Made by a program: the position numbers and the translations under genes
Assembly (NCBI GenBank): GCA_003508835.1
Contig: PUFA01000077.1
Span: 5,718,001-5,782,000 of the forward strand
Reading direction: 5' to 3'
DNA from: Eonycteris spelaea
Lineage: Eukaryota; Chordata; Mammalia; Chiroptera; Pteropodidae
DNA: 64,000 nucleotides
In this document: one piece after another, positions 32,790 to 42,995 of the stretch
Position numbering within the stretch: position 1 is the first letter of the stretch
How the letters are laid out: every line of letters starts with the position of its first letter
Notes under the pieces: model-generated
Seen by the model: the letters and a program-made list of their open reading frames with translations, nothing else
Told to the model about the DNA's origin: nothing
The model's database searches: none

Positions 32790-33490
32790 GTAGACGTGTA
32801 CATAAGTCCAGATACAAAGTTCTTGCTGATACTTGATGCCGGCTGAACAGCCACACTCTGAATATAGCCCTTAAGACATGTTCTTAAATCATGGGAGCAT
32901 TTCCCTCTGTCTTTTGCCCTGAAAACAAGCATAAAGAGCTATGGCAAATTCCTGGAAGTATCTACTTAGACTCAAAAGCTATTTAAGAAGCCAGTTTCTA
33001 GAACTGAGTCTTCACTGAAAAGATGGTTTTTATTCCCTGGGATCTGCCTGGCTCTGTTTTTACTAAGTTGGGTTGCTAAGGGCTTGACACTCATTGGCCA
33101 TGTTAAGTTATTATGCTTTCTCCTGTTGCGAAAAAGCATATATCGATCCCCATCATCTATATACCTGTGACTAATTTTTTCTCTCTCTTCCAATTGTGCA
33201 ACTTTTGCTTACAGCCTACTTGGCATAATTGACACATTGGCTCGGGCCCCAAGACTGCCAACTTGGAGCCAGATCAGTCAAATCAGTTATGACAGATGTG
33301 GTTATTTACAAGAAAATAGAAGTCACTATAATTAGACCTTCTAAAGAGTACATTTGGGTGGAGAATGAGAAAGCAGAAGTATAATCTGGCATGTCAGCCC
33401 AGAGCAGGTTCTTCTCTGCTCTGCGGAAGGTGTTGGGGTGTCTGACACCCTCCGCAGACACTGCCATTTATCAATTCTCATGACACAGCT
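32790..33490. other. unique stretch containing a hairpin
   Basis: Repeat-free by eye, with an inverted repeat at 33420-33458. No exon recognised. Confidence 0.4.
33420..33458. other. 14-bp inverted repeat (hairpin)
   Basis: The arm tctgcggaaggtgt (33420-33433) and its partner acaccctccgcaga (33445-33458) pair at 13 of 14 positions around an 11-base loop. It is too short for a canonical pre-miRNA unless the flanks also pair. Confidence 0.6.
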
Positions 33491-33494
33491 ATTG

Positions 33495-33725
33495 ATAGAT
33501 GGAAAGGCAAGGTGGTGGAAGGAGCATTAGATTTGGCACTAGAAGTGGTTTCCGGTTCTGAGCTCAGTTACTTGTCCTTAGCATCAGTTTCTTTTTTCAG
33601 TCATAAAATGGGGTTAGATAAGAAACCTACCTCGTCATCGGGCTGTGAAAATTAAACGTGCTGAAGTAAGACAGGTGCCTCGCAGGGTGCCTGACGTCAG
33701 GTACCATGCGTACAGCACCGAGTGG
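33495..33725 (+). mobile_element. MIR SINE, near full length
   Basis: 'ggaaggagcattagatttggcactagaagtgg' head, 'gagctcagttacttgtcc', 'cataaaatggggttagataa' and 'cgtgctgaagtaag...ggtgcctgacgtc' tail. Confidence 0.75.
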
Positions 33726-34334
33726 TGGATGTCCCTGCCTTTCTTGAGCATCTCCTTGACCCTCACTTCTCTGCTTCAGAAAGTACAGATGATATACCTC
33801 TTATACAAAGGACGTGAGAGTTGGAGAAAATGAGACGTATGAAAGGGCTTCATAACCATTTGTTGCTGTTTTGTGCCTCCATCTCCCTATTAATTTTAAT
33901 ATCCATAATTAGTATGTTTAATAGCCATAGTTACCACATATTGCATGAGTGGTGGGCCGGGTGCTATAGTAAGCTGGATTGGCTTCTCCATTAAGTACAA
34001 TGGGAACAGTGAGTGCCCAGGGCTCATGACTTTTAGGACCCCAGAAAATGTTTAATTTTAATTTCTCTTAAAATTGGAAGAAAAAAAATGCATATAATAA
34101 TAGTGAGTATAAAATCAATAATAGTATAAAACCATCACGATGAATTCAGCCTGGATTGTATTCATCTTTATACCAATTATAACTATAAAACCTAATTTTA
34201 AATTTTTTTTGCATTTTGGGTTTTTTTTTTTTTAAATGCAGAACAGGACTGGCGAAGGCAAAAGGGCCTCAGGCTCACAGAAGTTATAATACAGGAGCCT
34301 TACAAGGGTTACCTTGGTGGTTCTCAGGAAGATT
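33726..34334. other. AT-rich stretch, unassigned
   Basis: Between 33990 and 34290 'agggctcatgacttttaggaccc' and 'agggcctcaggctcacag' face each other across AT-rich DNA. This hints at an old DNA transposon, but I cannot name it. A T-run lies at 34221-34233. Confidence 0.3.
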
Positions 34335-34420
34335 TTTTAAATTTCATTTCACAGAGAAGGAAACTGAAACTCTGGTAGGTTAAGAAACTTCTCCAGAGCC
34401 ACATGGCTAGTAAGAGGCTG
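34335..34420 (-). mobile_element. MIR fragment
   Basis: Antisense: 'cagagaaggaaactgaaactctggtaggttaag', 'agccacatggctagtaagaggc'. Confidence 0.7.
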
Positions 34421-34830
34421 TATTAGTCAAGCTGGACTAACAGCTGTAACCGCCCCCACGTTAATAGCTTAACCCCTTAGGGTTTACTTCCTGCTCACAC
34501 GACTCAGGGTGTGTGTTTGGCAGGCGGCCTTCCACACAGTGATTCAGGGACCCGGGCTCTTTCCTTCTGGTGGCTTTGTTTCCCTCTAGTCCTGGGCACT
34601 CTCTGCATTCCGCTGGTAGATGGAGAAAGAGAGAGAACCACGAGTGGGAGTGTTTTAGGGGCGAGGCCTGGAGTTGGCCGCATCTCTTCTATTCATGTTC
34701 CATTGACCAGAATGCAGTCACATGACCACTCCTAACCACAAGGAAGGCTGGGAAATAGAGTCCAGCTGCACTGCTGGGGGCGGGGAAAGAGGAGCTCTCT
34801 CAATCCGTGACACAGTGACAGTGTCGGATG
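34420..34830 (-). mobile_element. ERVL-type LTR (tentative)
   Basis: 'ctgtattagtcaagctggac', 'gtgattcagggacccgggctc', 'attgaccagaatgcagtcacatgacc' and 'aaggaaggctgggaaatagagtcc' follow the order of an antisense ancient LTR. Subfamily is not assigned. The MIR fragment directly left of it may have been the insertion site. Confidence 0.45.
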
Positions 34831-35525
34831 CCAGACCGGTCTTTTGTACACAGAGTCCATCTCTTTCCACTTTCTTAGCTAGTCTCGTCACTTTTAACTT
34901 GCACAAAACCCCTTTGTGGGCCCTGTTTTCCTGCCAGACTTACCTACTCGCCCTCCGCAGCACCAGACCGTTGCCTGGGCACTAGGAAGAGAGATGCGTT
35001 GGGAGCTCCTCCCTGCCCTTGAATCGCTCTCAGGCTGACCTGGGAAGGCTGTAGCCGGGTGTTGGGTTCTCTGTGCCCTGGGCCCACCAGGAGCATCTGA
35101 GCACATGCCGAAGCCAGTGACTACCTCCTCAGGCTGAGACTGGGGCTGCACAGAGGGTCTCGGAGAGGGAGGAAACAGGTTTGAGCTGGAGCCTTCATTG
35201 GACCATGAGCCCTGGGGCGAGGCATGAGCAGTAAGAGGGTGGTATCGGATAACCTTGCAACACTAGAATGCCACAAGCCTGGTGGTATCAGAGGTCATTT
35301 ACCAAAAGTGAATCATGTGGCCTGCCCCGAGGTGTGTGGCCTTTGGGTATCTATGATCCCAAAGGACAAAGCTGCTGGAACCAGCTGGAGGCTAGAGGCT
35401 TTGTGGACACTTTCCGTAACCATCAGGCGGCCCAGTGACCCTGGTGATGTTCCGATAGCGCTGGTGCTGGTGGGCACCCAGCTTCTCCGGGATCAGGCCA
35501 AAGCTGTTATGAGAACTCCTAAATT
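34831..35525. other. unique non-coding stretch
   Basis: No repeat or exon recognised. Confidence 0.4.
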
Positions 35526-35529
35526 GAAT

Positions 35530-35650
35530 TGAAATATCCCCTCCTCCAGGAAGCCCTCAGGGGTCGCACCTCTTCAGAACCCAGGGCACTTATTGTCGTT
35601 CCACCCAAAGGTCCTGTCTTACATCGTAACATCCCTCTTGGTCTCCCTCT
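35530..35650 (+). mobile_element. L2 LINE 3' fragment
   Basis: 'cccctcctccaggaagccctcagggg' opens the fragment, followed by 'cccagggcacttattgtcg' and 'gtcctgtcttacatc'. Confidence 0.65.
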
Positions 35651-35944
35651 CTTTCTCTGCTGTTGGCCTCAGAGGAAGGGAAGCCGAGACCACGCTTAGA
35701 GCCAAGTAGTCAGGGACGCTCCCGAGCACTTTGCGGTATCACGGATTCAACAGCATTTAGTCACTTCTGACATTTAAGCAGATTCACACCCGGGTCTCGT
35801 TTTTTGGAAGGAGAGATGGCACCTGGGCACCATCCTAATGTCTTTTTAATCTGGTGATGAGAAAAGCAAGCCACTCGAAATGTCCGTGGTCATACCCGAG
35901 TGTCTGTAAGGTGAATGTATTCACAGTCGATACCGGCTTCCACC

Positions 35945-36125
35945 GGACCTGGTTACGTCCCCTGGCCGCCGTTAGCCAGCTGAATGGCACTGGACATGTC
36001 CCATCTTTTCTCACTGCCGATTTCCTTCTCTGTCAAGTCGGGATCTGACGGTGCAAGCCGGCGGAGTGGCTCCGAGGTTTAAATGAGAGGATACGAGCCG
36101 GCACTTGGCACACGGCTCTCCTCTC
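35945..36125 (+). mobile_element. MIR SINE
   Basis: Diverged and unusually CpG-retaining: 'actggacatgtcccatcttttctcactgcc' in parts, 'tccttctctgtcaagtcggga', 'gaggtttaaatgagaggatacg' and 'ggcacttggcacacggc'. Confidence 0.65.
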
Positions 36126-36668
36126 ATCCCTGTTCGTCTCTCGCGCAGGCGCAAAACCTCGCTCAAACATGTGTCTTGGCATCTAGGACACTCCCTGGGA
36201 GGGATTTGTTTTTGTTTGAATGCCGAGGACGTTTGCATGAAAACAGGATCTTCGTTGCTTAGGAATTGATCAACTCCTGCTGCTGCTTCTCCCCCCGCCC
36301 CCCACCCTGAAGTGCCAGTCCCATATTTGTCACAGGCAAGCCAGTAACGGTGGGGACGGCGGGGACCTCCTCAGATGCAGGACCGTGGCCCCTCAGGGAG
36401 GATTACAGAGGCCATGGCATCCAGAGAGAATCAGAAATTGTCCTAGGCTGAAGAGAGCTGGCCGGTAGAGGGTGCCCCCGGCGGAAGAACTGCTTACAGA
36501 GTGAAGATTTTCTGTGGGTCTGCTTTGTTCTAGATGCTCAGGGGAAACGGGAGAAGAGGCAAGATGTTTAAGACGTGGCCTCCACCTGCTACTGATAAAA
36601 AGGAACCCTGAAGGCTGCAGGAGAGAGTGGCGGGTGTGAGTGCTTACAGCAGAGAGGCTGGGTGGGAG
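36126..36668. other. unique non-coding stretch
   Basis: C-run at 36291-36304. No repeat or exon recognised. Confidence 0.4.
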
Positions 36669-36669
36669 T

Positions 36670-36888
36670 GAGGCGCTGGACAGACGTGGGTCGGGTCCTG
36701 CCGCTTACCTCCAGCGTAAGCACTGGACATGCTACTTCACCGCTCTGCACCCCTGTTTCCTCACCTTCAAATTAACACCCGTCTGTCAGGGGCACCTGAG
36801 GATTAAATGAGATGCTGTGTGTTAAGTGGTTGGCATGCAGTCAGCACTCAGTAAAGCCAAACTATTATTATTAATATTAATAGCAATT
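36670..36888 (+). mobile_element. MIR SINE, near full length
   Basis: 'cgtgggtcgggtcctgccgcttacc', 'atgctacttcaccgctctgcacccctgtttcctcacc' in parts, 'gaggattaaatgagatgctg', 'ggcatgcagtcagcactcagtaaagc', then a (TTA)-like tail. Confidence 0.85.
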
Positions 36889-39090
36889 CATAATAATACC
36901 GGATGCTCTCCATCCTAAGGAAGAGATGTCCAAGTGGCCACAGAGGGCTATCTAGAAGAAGGACTTGAACTTGATTTGACATAGATGTGTCCACTGCAGA
37001 AAGTTCTTGAGAGGTTTTGGAGACATGGTTCAAGAAATGAAAGTGAACTTGCCCACGTGAATTGGAGGAGAGTTTCCGGGTCTCTTGTCTGCAGGCCGCC
37101 TGCGCGTTGGTGACCCCAGCCTGGGCCCACGGCATTGGCCTAGAAAGCACAGAGATGAGACGAGCCCAGAATCATAAACGGGCCAGGCCCTTCCACTTGC
37201 CTCCGAGCTCGGCTTTCAGAAGGCAGTGGGATATTCGTGTCCAAATGCCCACGAGAGGCCGGACACTTCTCTCTCTGTGTGTCCTTATACATGCTACTCA
37301 AAGCGGAGAGCCCGCAGAGAACACCTGCGTGGCGGAGCCTGGCTCCCTTGCCTTGGCGTGCCCGTCCTCCTGGGCTTTCCCTCCCATCTGCCTGCTAAAG
37401 GCGTCCATAAATCCAGTTTTCTGAGCCCTCAGGGGCTGGCAAGGCCGCCATGGACCTCAGTCACATCACGATGGAAACAATTGAAAACCACTTGGCAAAA
37501 AAAGGGGTGACCTAATGTTTTAGAGCAAGAATACACTTTTTTTTTTTTTCTCACCATTCTTTTTCAAGCCCTGGGAGAAAGCCGGCTGCTCTCCAAGCTC
37601 TGTCAGGCCAGTACCCCAGGGCTCCTCACTCTCTCTATCCTGTCTCGGATCACCCCGCGGGGGGAGGCCAGGCTGCCAGGCCTGCGCTGGCCTCCTCTTA
37701 GGCCTCAGAGGCGCAGATCGGGCCTTACCTTCCCGACTCGCCCTAGGCTAGGCTGTGGCCACAGGGACCTGTGGGGAGGCCCATATATGGAGCCTGGGGA
37801 ATGTGGCTCTGGCAGGTGGCCTGGAAAAAATGGCCGTGTTCTGAGGGCGAACAACGCCGGATTATAAATAGCACGGCCTCCCTCCCCTCCCAGCTTGCTG
37901 TGTCTGTCACTGGAGAGTTGACGGTTTTAAATTCGAGAGGACAGAATAGGACAAGTGGGTGGGATGGGGGGGGAGAAATGGGAGGCGCCCATGGTGCAGT
38001 GGATTCAGCTGCCATCTTGAGATTGATAAAGAGAATCGTCACCCGACAGTGAGGCTGAGAGGGGGTCACATTTGGGGTTGCAGAGTGACTATTGATTGTA
38101 TGCATTTTTATAAGCCAAAGAAGTACTGAGGGAATACAAAAGGAGGCTCTAACTCCAGGACACGGTTGTAGGGGAGCTTTCGAGACATTAACATATAACA
38201 ATAATAATCGGCGGCCTCAGACTTTAAATGGTTTCTCTCTGCTTCCGAAAGGTCAGCTGTTCTGGCTTCTGAATCAGAAGGCAGCCAGGTGCCCGCCAAG
38301 GCCCACCCCTGGAGCCTCTCTCTCAGGGTTTCTCAGTGGGTGTTTGTGCCTCCCTGACACAGAGGGAGCAGGGTACTCACTCTTTCTCTACAAACCTCTG
38401 CACGTTTTGCTCACCACGTGGAGGGTGATGAATTTAGATGTACGAAAAAGAAAGATGCGTGCAGAGCCCGGGCTGTGGAAAGCCACGCAGATGTTCTGGG
38501 TAACAGTGATGGGTGGGACATGTTCCTGCGAATCCTGCATTCCGGAGGAGAGGTGGGCTGGTTCCGCAGGAACCCGAAGTCCGTGTTTGTGTCCTTGGCT
38601 CCGCTGGGTGCTCCTGGGGACCGCGGCCCGGTCTCGTGGTTTGCTGCCCAGGCCTCCGTGGCTGGGGACGAGGTGGGGGGAACCGGAGACGCACTGCTGG
38701 GCGCGTGCTGAGACGCAGGTGCCCAGGCGCATGTCGGGGGCGGGGACATCCTCTGTGGGTGTAGGCGCCTCCTTTCTCAGCAGGCAGGGCTGGCAGTGGT
38801 TGTTCGTGTCCTTTGTTTGAGCACTTTGAGTCCGTGGCAATGATTTGGAAATGGGTCAATTGATTGGTTTCTCCTCTCCTACCTTGAAGATTCTCATGTC
38901 CTGTGTCCTTGGGAGTGACATTTGCAATCAAGCCTGTAAAAAAAGAAAATTAAGCGTTGCAGGCAAACCTTTGTATCTTTTGGACACTCATCAAAAGATC
39001 TCTGGACCCCACAGAATGCAGGCGACCAGGAGGTGAGGAGTGAGTGGGCGGACGTCGGAACTTGACTCTGTTAGATTTGGAATGACCATC
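36889..39090. other. unique GC-rich stretch
   Basis: T-run at 37538-37550. CpG-rich pocket near 38560-38740, too small for a confident island. A 242-residue plus frame (38092-38820) shows no domain and is composition-driven. The 'acgccggattataaatag' sequence at 37853-37870 has a TATA-like core with no other promoter support. Confidence 0.35.
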
Positions 39091-39097
39091 TAAGGGA

Positions 39098-39190
39098 GTG
39101 GCTTTCAAACTGTGCCTCAGGAGCCCGACTGGGGGAGGTGCCTCAGAGGCCAGACAGAAAGGGGCCTTCCAGACCTTCACTCCTATTTCA
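39098..39190. mobile_element. hAT-MITE-like fragment (weak)
   Basis: 'gtggctttcaaactgtgcctcaggagccc' resembles the start of a small hAT repeat. The far end is not identified. Confidence 0.3.
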
Positions 39191-39549
39191 AAGCAACCCC
39201 ACTCGAACCTGTTTTAGATGTTAGTTTGTATTTTTTAAAAAATGAATGGCATGCCTTAAAAAGTTTAAAAACAATATGATAACGCACTCCTTCATTTTAG
39301 TGATAAGTAAATGAAAAAGAGGGAAGGGAATTTTCCCAAGGTCAAAGCCCAAAGTCAAGACCTCTGCTCCAGTAGCTGCTGGGATTATGGCCCTTGTTTT
39401 AAGAAGGGAAATCCCAGAGGGTTGGACTGGAAGGGACCGTAGAGAGCATCTTATCAACCTCCTCCTTCGGTATCTGAGGCTGGGGAAGGTGACAGGATTT
39501 GTCCAAGGGACAGTCGGTGACAGACCTGGGACTTGAAGCCATCTCAGGT

Positions 39550-39730
39550 GCTCTTAAGAGACATGATGTGCCAGAATAACCCAAAATGGCAAGATTGAAT
39601 CCAATCAAGACAGCTTCCCAGAGGAAGCGACACTGAGCTGAGATGAAAAAAAATGACAGGAGGACCAGAAGGTGACAGAGGGCAGGGAGAGCATCCAAGC
39701 AGAGAAACCACAGGTGTGTGGTCATCTCAC
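39550..39730 (-). mobile_element. L2 LINE fragment
   Basis: Antisense: 'acagcttcccagaggaagcgacactgagctgagatg' in parts, then 'gagggcagggagagcatcca'. Confidence 0.55.
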
Positions 39731-40688
39731 TCCCCCTGGGAAACAGAAGCTCGGAACAAACAGCGGTTCCCGTGGGAAGACTGTTCCCATCTGTCTCTGT
39801 GTTGACTCCTCACCTAGGGGAGGTGGAAGGTGAGTGGCATCACCACCTGCCAGCGGTGATGGCGTCACTGCCTCCAGCAGCCCTGGAGCCCAGCTTACCA
39901 TGAACGGAGCCTGCTCCCGGGAGAGGCGTTTCTGCTGGAGCGGGCTGCACGCTGCAAGGCGAGCTGCAGCAGGACTTGAATACATAATAGGCCTCGTCTG
40001 ATGTGAGCTGTGAGAAAGTCCAGACTGCCTTTTCTAGACAGGAAAGGACATCCAGGGACGGCGGGGTTCTTTCTCAGAGAAACTCCCTGCGGCTCCTTGG
40101 AGAGAATATTAGTCTGTCTCTCGGGGTGTGTACTTTCCGTGAGTACAGGGTGTGCCCTGGTTTGGGCCCCAGATCTGGTGTCTGGGCCTGGGGTGTAGAA
40201 TTCTTTCCTTTATCAAGACTAAAAGAAGGCTTGGGTAAAGATCCCGGGCAATGAGGACATTGATCGTTGTCACCCGGACACACTTTAAAAACAAATACGT
40301 GTTCTTCACAAAATGACATCTGAGGAGAAGAGTCCTGTTCTTATACTCTGCTCTCTGGGACATGTGAAAACCAGCATCTGTTCATGCCTGCAGAGGCCAG
40401 CTCATGTCCTCGCGAGTTCCTCGTATTCGCCAGCTCTGTGAATCCGGCAGGACTGAGGCTGGACCCGGGACCGCCGGGAGAATGTGTGCAGGGCTTTGCT
40501 AATTCTGCAGCTGAGCAGGGACCACCTCTCTGTCACTCCTGTTTTCTCATCTGCATCGGCAGGGGGGCTCCTACATGAAATGTCATAGTCTGCACTCATG
40601 ACAGTCACAGTCTCCGTCTGTCATGCCCACCTGGGCCCTGCTGGGCTGTGAAGGCGCCAGCTTCACGCTTCAAGAGTTTGTCTCCTTG
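39731..40688. other. unique non-coding stretch
   Basis: No repeat or exon recognised. Confidence 0.4.
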
Positions 40689-40690
40689 CT

Positions 40691-40797
40691 GGCGTTTCTC
40701 AAAGTGTGTTCCGAGAAGCGGGAGCCTTGCAAGCTGCTCTGTCACAGAGGGGTTCCGCCGTCACCTTAGTTTGGGAAGTGCTGCGCACTGATTCCTC
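40691..40797. mobile_element. hAT-type MITE (weak)
   Basis: The ends 'gcgtttctcaaagtgtgttccg' and 'tagtttgggaagtgctgcgc' face each other as degraded inverted repeats around 'cagaggggttccgccg'. Confidence 0.4.
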
Positions 40798-40830
40798 CTG
40801 CGTGTTAGCTCTCTGTTCTGATATCAACAC

Positions 40831-41060
40831 CGCTGGGAAGTCTTCCCAGACCTCTCTGCTCTCACCTGCTCTGCTCTCGAGAGTACTTTTACATCCCAGT
40901 TTTTAGTGTATCTGTTTCCTTTTGTGCCGTCTGTCTATCCCACATCAGCAGGGCACCGCACACTAGTGGCCTTATCTGTTCTGTTCAGTGCTGTATTCCT
41001 TGTGCCGAGAACACTGCCTGGTTCAATAAAATAATGCGTTAAATGAACTCGTGAACCAGT
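40831..41060 (+). mobile_element. L2 LINE 3' end
   Basis: 'gctgggaagtcttcccagacc', 'gtgccgtctgtctatccc', 'gctgtattccttgtgccgagaacactgcctgg' and 'aataaaataatgcg'. Confidence 0.7.
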
Positions 41061-41094
41061 TAACTTACCCTCAAACCCTCAGGACCCCTCCATA

Positions 41095-42016
41095 TGTAAT
41101 TCTACTTAATTCCGCTTAGCTCAGTACTTTTTCAGACTTGTTCGCCCTGTTCCTTAAACGCCTAGCTCAGCTCGTCATGTAGGCCCAGGTCAAATCGACC
41201 TCCGGAGGCCAGGCCGACCACCCTGCTGAGCCCTGCTGAGAGTCGCCGGCCCCCCATCCCGCTCTGTCTCATCACCAGGTTTCATTTCCTTCGTAGTGCT
41301 CATGGCCAGTGAAAAGTGGCTTGTTCGTGAATTCCTCGTGCATTCATTCTGTCACCAAAAGGTCGCTGCCACCAATCCCATGCCAACAGGAGTCCCCAGT
41401 TGGGTTCAGTAAAAGGAGAAACTTTATTTAGGAAAACGCTTTGCGAAATGAGGAAACACAGGTTGGGGTGGAAACCAAGTGCACTCCCTCAAGCCAAAGC
41501 AGGCGCTGGCTTATAGAAAGTGCCCACCTGGCCCCTGATTGGTCCATTGATACAAATGAGGAATCCAAATTTGCACACCTGATTGGTCCAACTAGCCCTG
41601 TCCTGATTGATTAGAATTGTGCATCTAGCTGCACAGTTCTGATTGGATGAGGCAGGTCTCAGCCCATAGGTTGAAATACGGTTCCGGGGACTCCTTTATA
41701 AGGTTCAGCTCAGAAGGCAGAAACACGGTGCAAGAGTTTTGGCAGCTTAGTCTGCAGCCTTTCACTGATAATGCAGTGTGCTTGAGAGGCCTCTGTAAAC
41801 AATGGCTGCCATACACTGATTATGAATTTGGACCCTTTCAAACATGAGTTTATTTTGGCAGATATATTCTTTCTCAGGGTTCACAGCTCGGCTCCTCTGA
41901 TCTGAGCTTTATGAAGGCTGGGATGACATTATCTGCCCTGTTCATCACTGATTCTCCCAGTACTTAGAATAGCTCCTGGTAAGTACTAAGTAACGATTTG
42001 CTGCATGAATAGTCCT
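41095..42016 (+). mobile_element. L2 LINE 3' region split by an LTR
   Basis: The left piece (41095-41349) has 'ctcatcaccaggtttcatttccttcgtagtgctc'. The right piece (41893-42016) resumes with 'gagctttatgaaggctgggatgac', 'gttcatcactgattctcccagtactta' and 'agctcctggtaag'. Together they form one L2 3' end interrupted at 41350-41885. Confidence 0.65.
41350..41885 (-). mobile_element. endogenous retroviral solo LTR, class I type, antisense
   Basis: Bounded by short inverted TGT/ACA ends (plus strand tgtcac ... ttcaca). Read on the minus strand it has an ordered LTR layout: four CCAAT-type boxes (ATTGG or ATTGA on plus at 41538, 41582, 41606, 41642), a TATA-like box (complement of ttatag, 41511-41516), then a polyadenylation signal (complement of tttatt, 41423-41428). 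No gag/pol/env is attached. A target duplication is not legible. Class I assignment is inferred from layout only. Confidence 0.6.
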
Positions 42017-42266
42017 CTTTTCTGACTAACCCCCATCAACAGCCCATAGAAATTAAATTCCACCAAACAGACTCTGGGAAATGCTATTTTCTGTCGACCC
42101 GTGCAACAAGTTGCCAGCCATTATAGAACAGTGGCTGCTCCATTCTTCCATAAAAACCATGAGAACCATAAGGGACATTAGAGGGCACCTAGCCCACAGT
42201 TCTTGTTTTTGGAGGGAGAAATAGACGTTCATGGGTACCAATTCAGGACTGTCCCCCAGGACTCTA

Positions 42267-42760
42267 TATTAGTTTCCTTTCTGCTGTAACAAACTCCTAT
42301 AAATGTAGTGGCTTACAACAGCACACATTTGTTATCGGACAGTTCTGGAAGTCAGGAGTCTGAAATGGGTCTCCCTGAGCTACAGTCAAGGCATCGGCAG
42401 GGCTGTTCATTCTGGACACTCGCTGTAGGAGAGAATCTATCTCCTGGTCCTTTCCAGCTTTTAGAAACTCCCTGTATTCCTTGGCTCATGGCTCCTTCCT
42501 CCATCTTCAAAGCTGGCAATGTCCAGTGGCTTCTTTCTCAAGCTGCATTCGACTCTGACCTCCTGCCTCCCTTTTTTACTTGTAAGGACTTCGGTGTTTA
42601 CATTGGGCCCATCCAGATAAACCAGGATAAACCCATCTCAGCATCCTTACCTGAATCGCAACTGCAAAACTCCTTTTGTCAGGTAAGGCAATAGCTTCAC
42701 AGGTAGTGGAGGTTAGGGCACGGTCCTCTGCGGAAGCGGTGTTATTCCATCTGCCACACC
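42267..42760 (-). mobile_element. MLT1-like solo LTR (ERVL-MaLR)
   Basis: Antisense LTR: 'tattagtttcctttctgctgtaacaaac', 'cagttctggaagtcaggagtctg', 'ccttggctcatggctcc', 'acattgggcccatccagataa' and 'cttcacaggtagtggaggttaggg'. Near full length. Confidence 0.75.
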
Positions 42761-42769
42761 TCCCGTCAC

Positions 42770-42995
42770 ACCATCTGCCTCCTGGTCACCGCAAGCACAC
42801 GCACATTCCCCCTACCCATGTGCCCCAGCACTTTCTGCATGTCTAGTGCTTGTCACATTACTTTATGGCTCATTCAGTGTCGGGCTGCCTAGCCAGGCCA
42901 TGATTTCCTCTGAGGCAAGGTCTGGTCTTCTCTGTGTTCAACCATTAGAACGTTCCTAGCACTTAGTACGTACACAGGAAGTGCTGGTTGTCTCA
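42770..42995 (+). mobile_element. L2 LINE 3' end
   Basis: 'cagcactttctgcatgtctagtgcttgtcacattac', 'ctctgaggcaaggtctggtcttctctgtgttcaacc' and 'cctagcacttagtacgtac'. Confidence 0.7.

Noticed and set aside
37853..37872. TATA-like 'attataaatag' suggesting a promoter
   Set aside because: No CpG island, initiator context or exon nearby; a chance AT motif.
38092..38820. 242-residue plus-strand frame
   Set aside because: Three other frames of 97-165 residues overlap it. No domain, signal peptide or repeat structure is evident.
41350..41885. possible intact provirus
   Set aside because: Only one LTR-sized block with no gag, pol or env sequence on either side.
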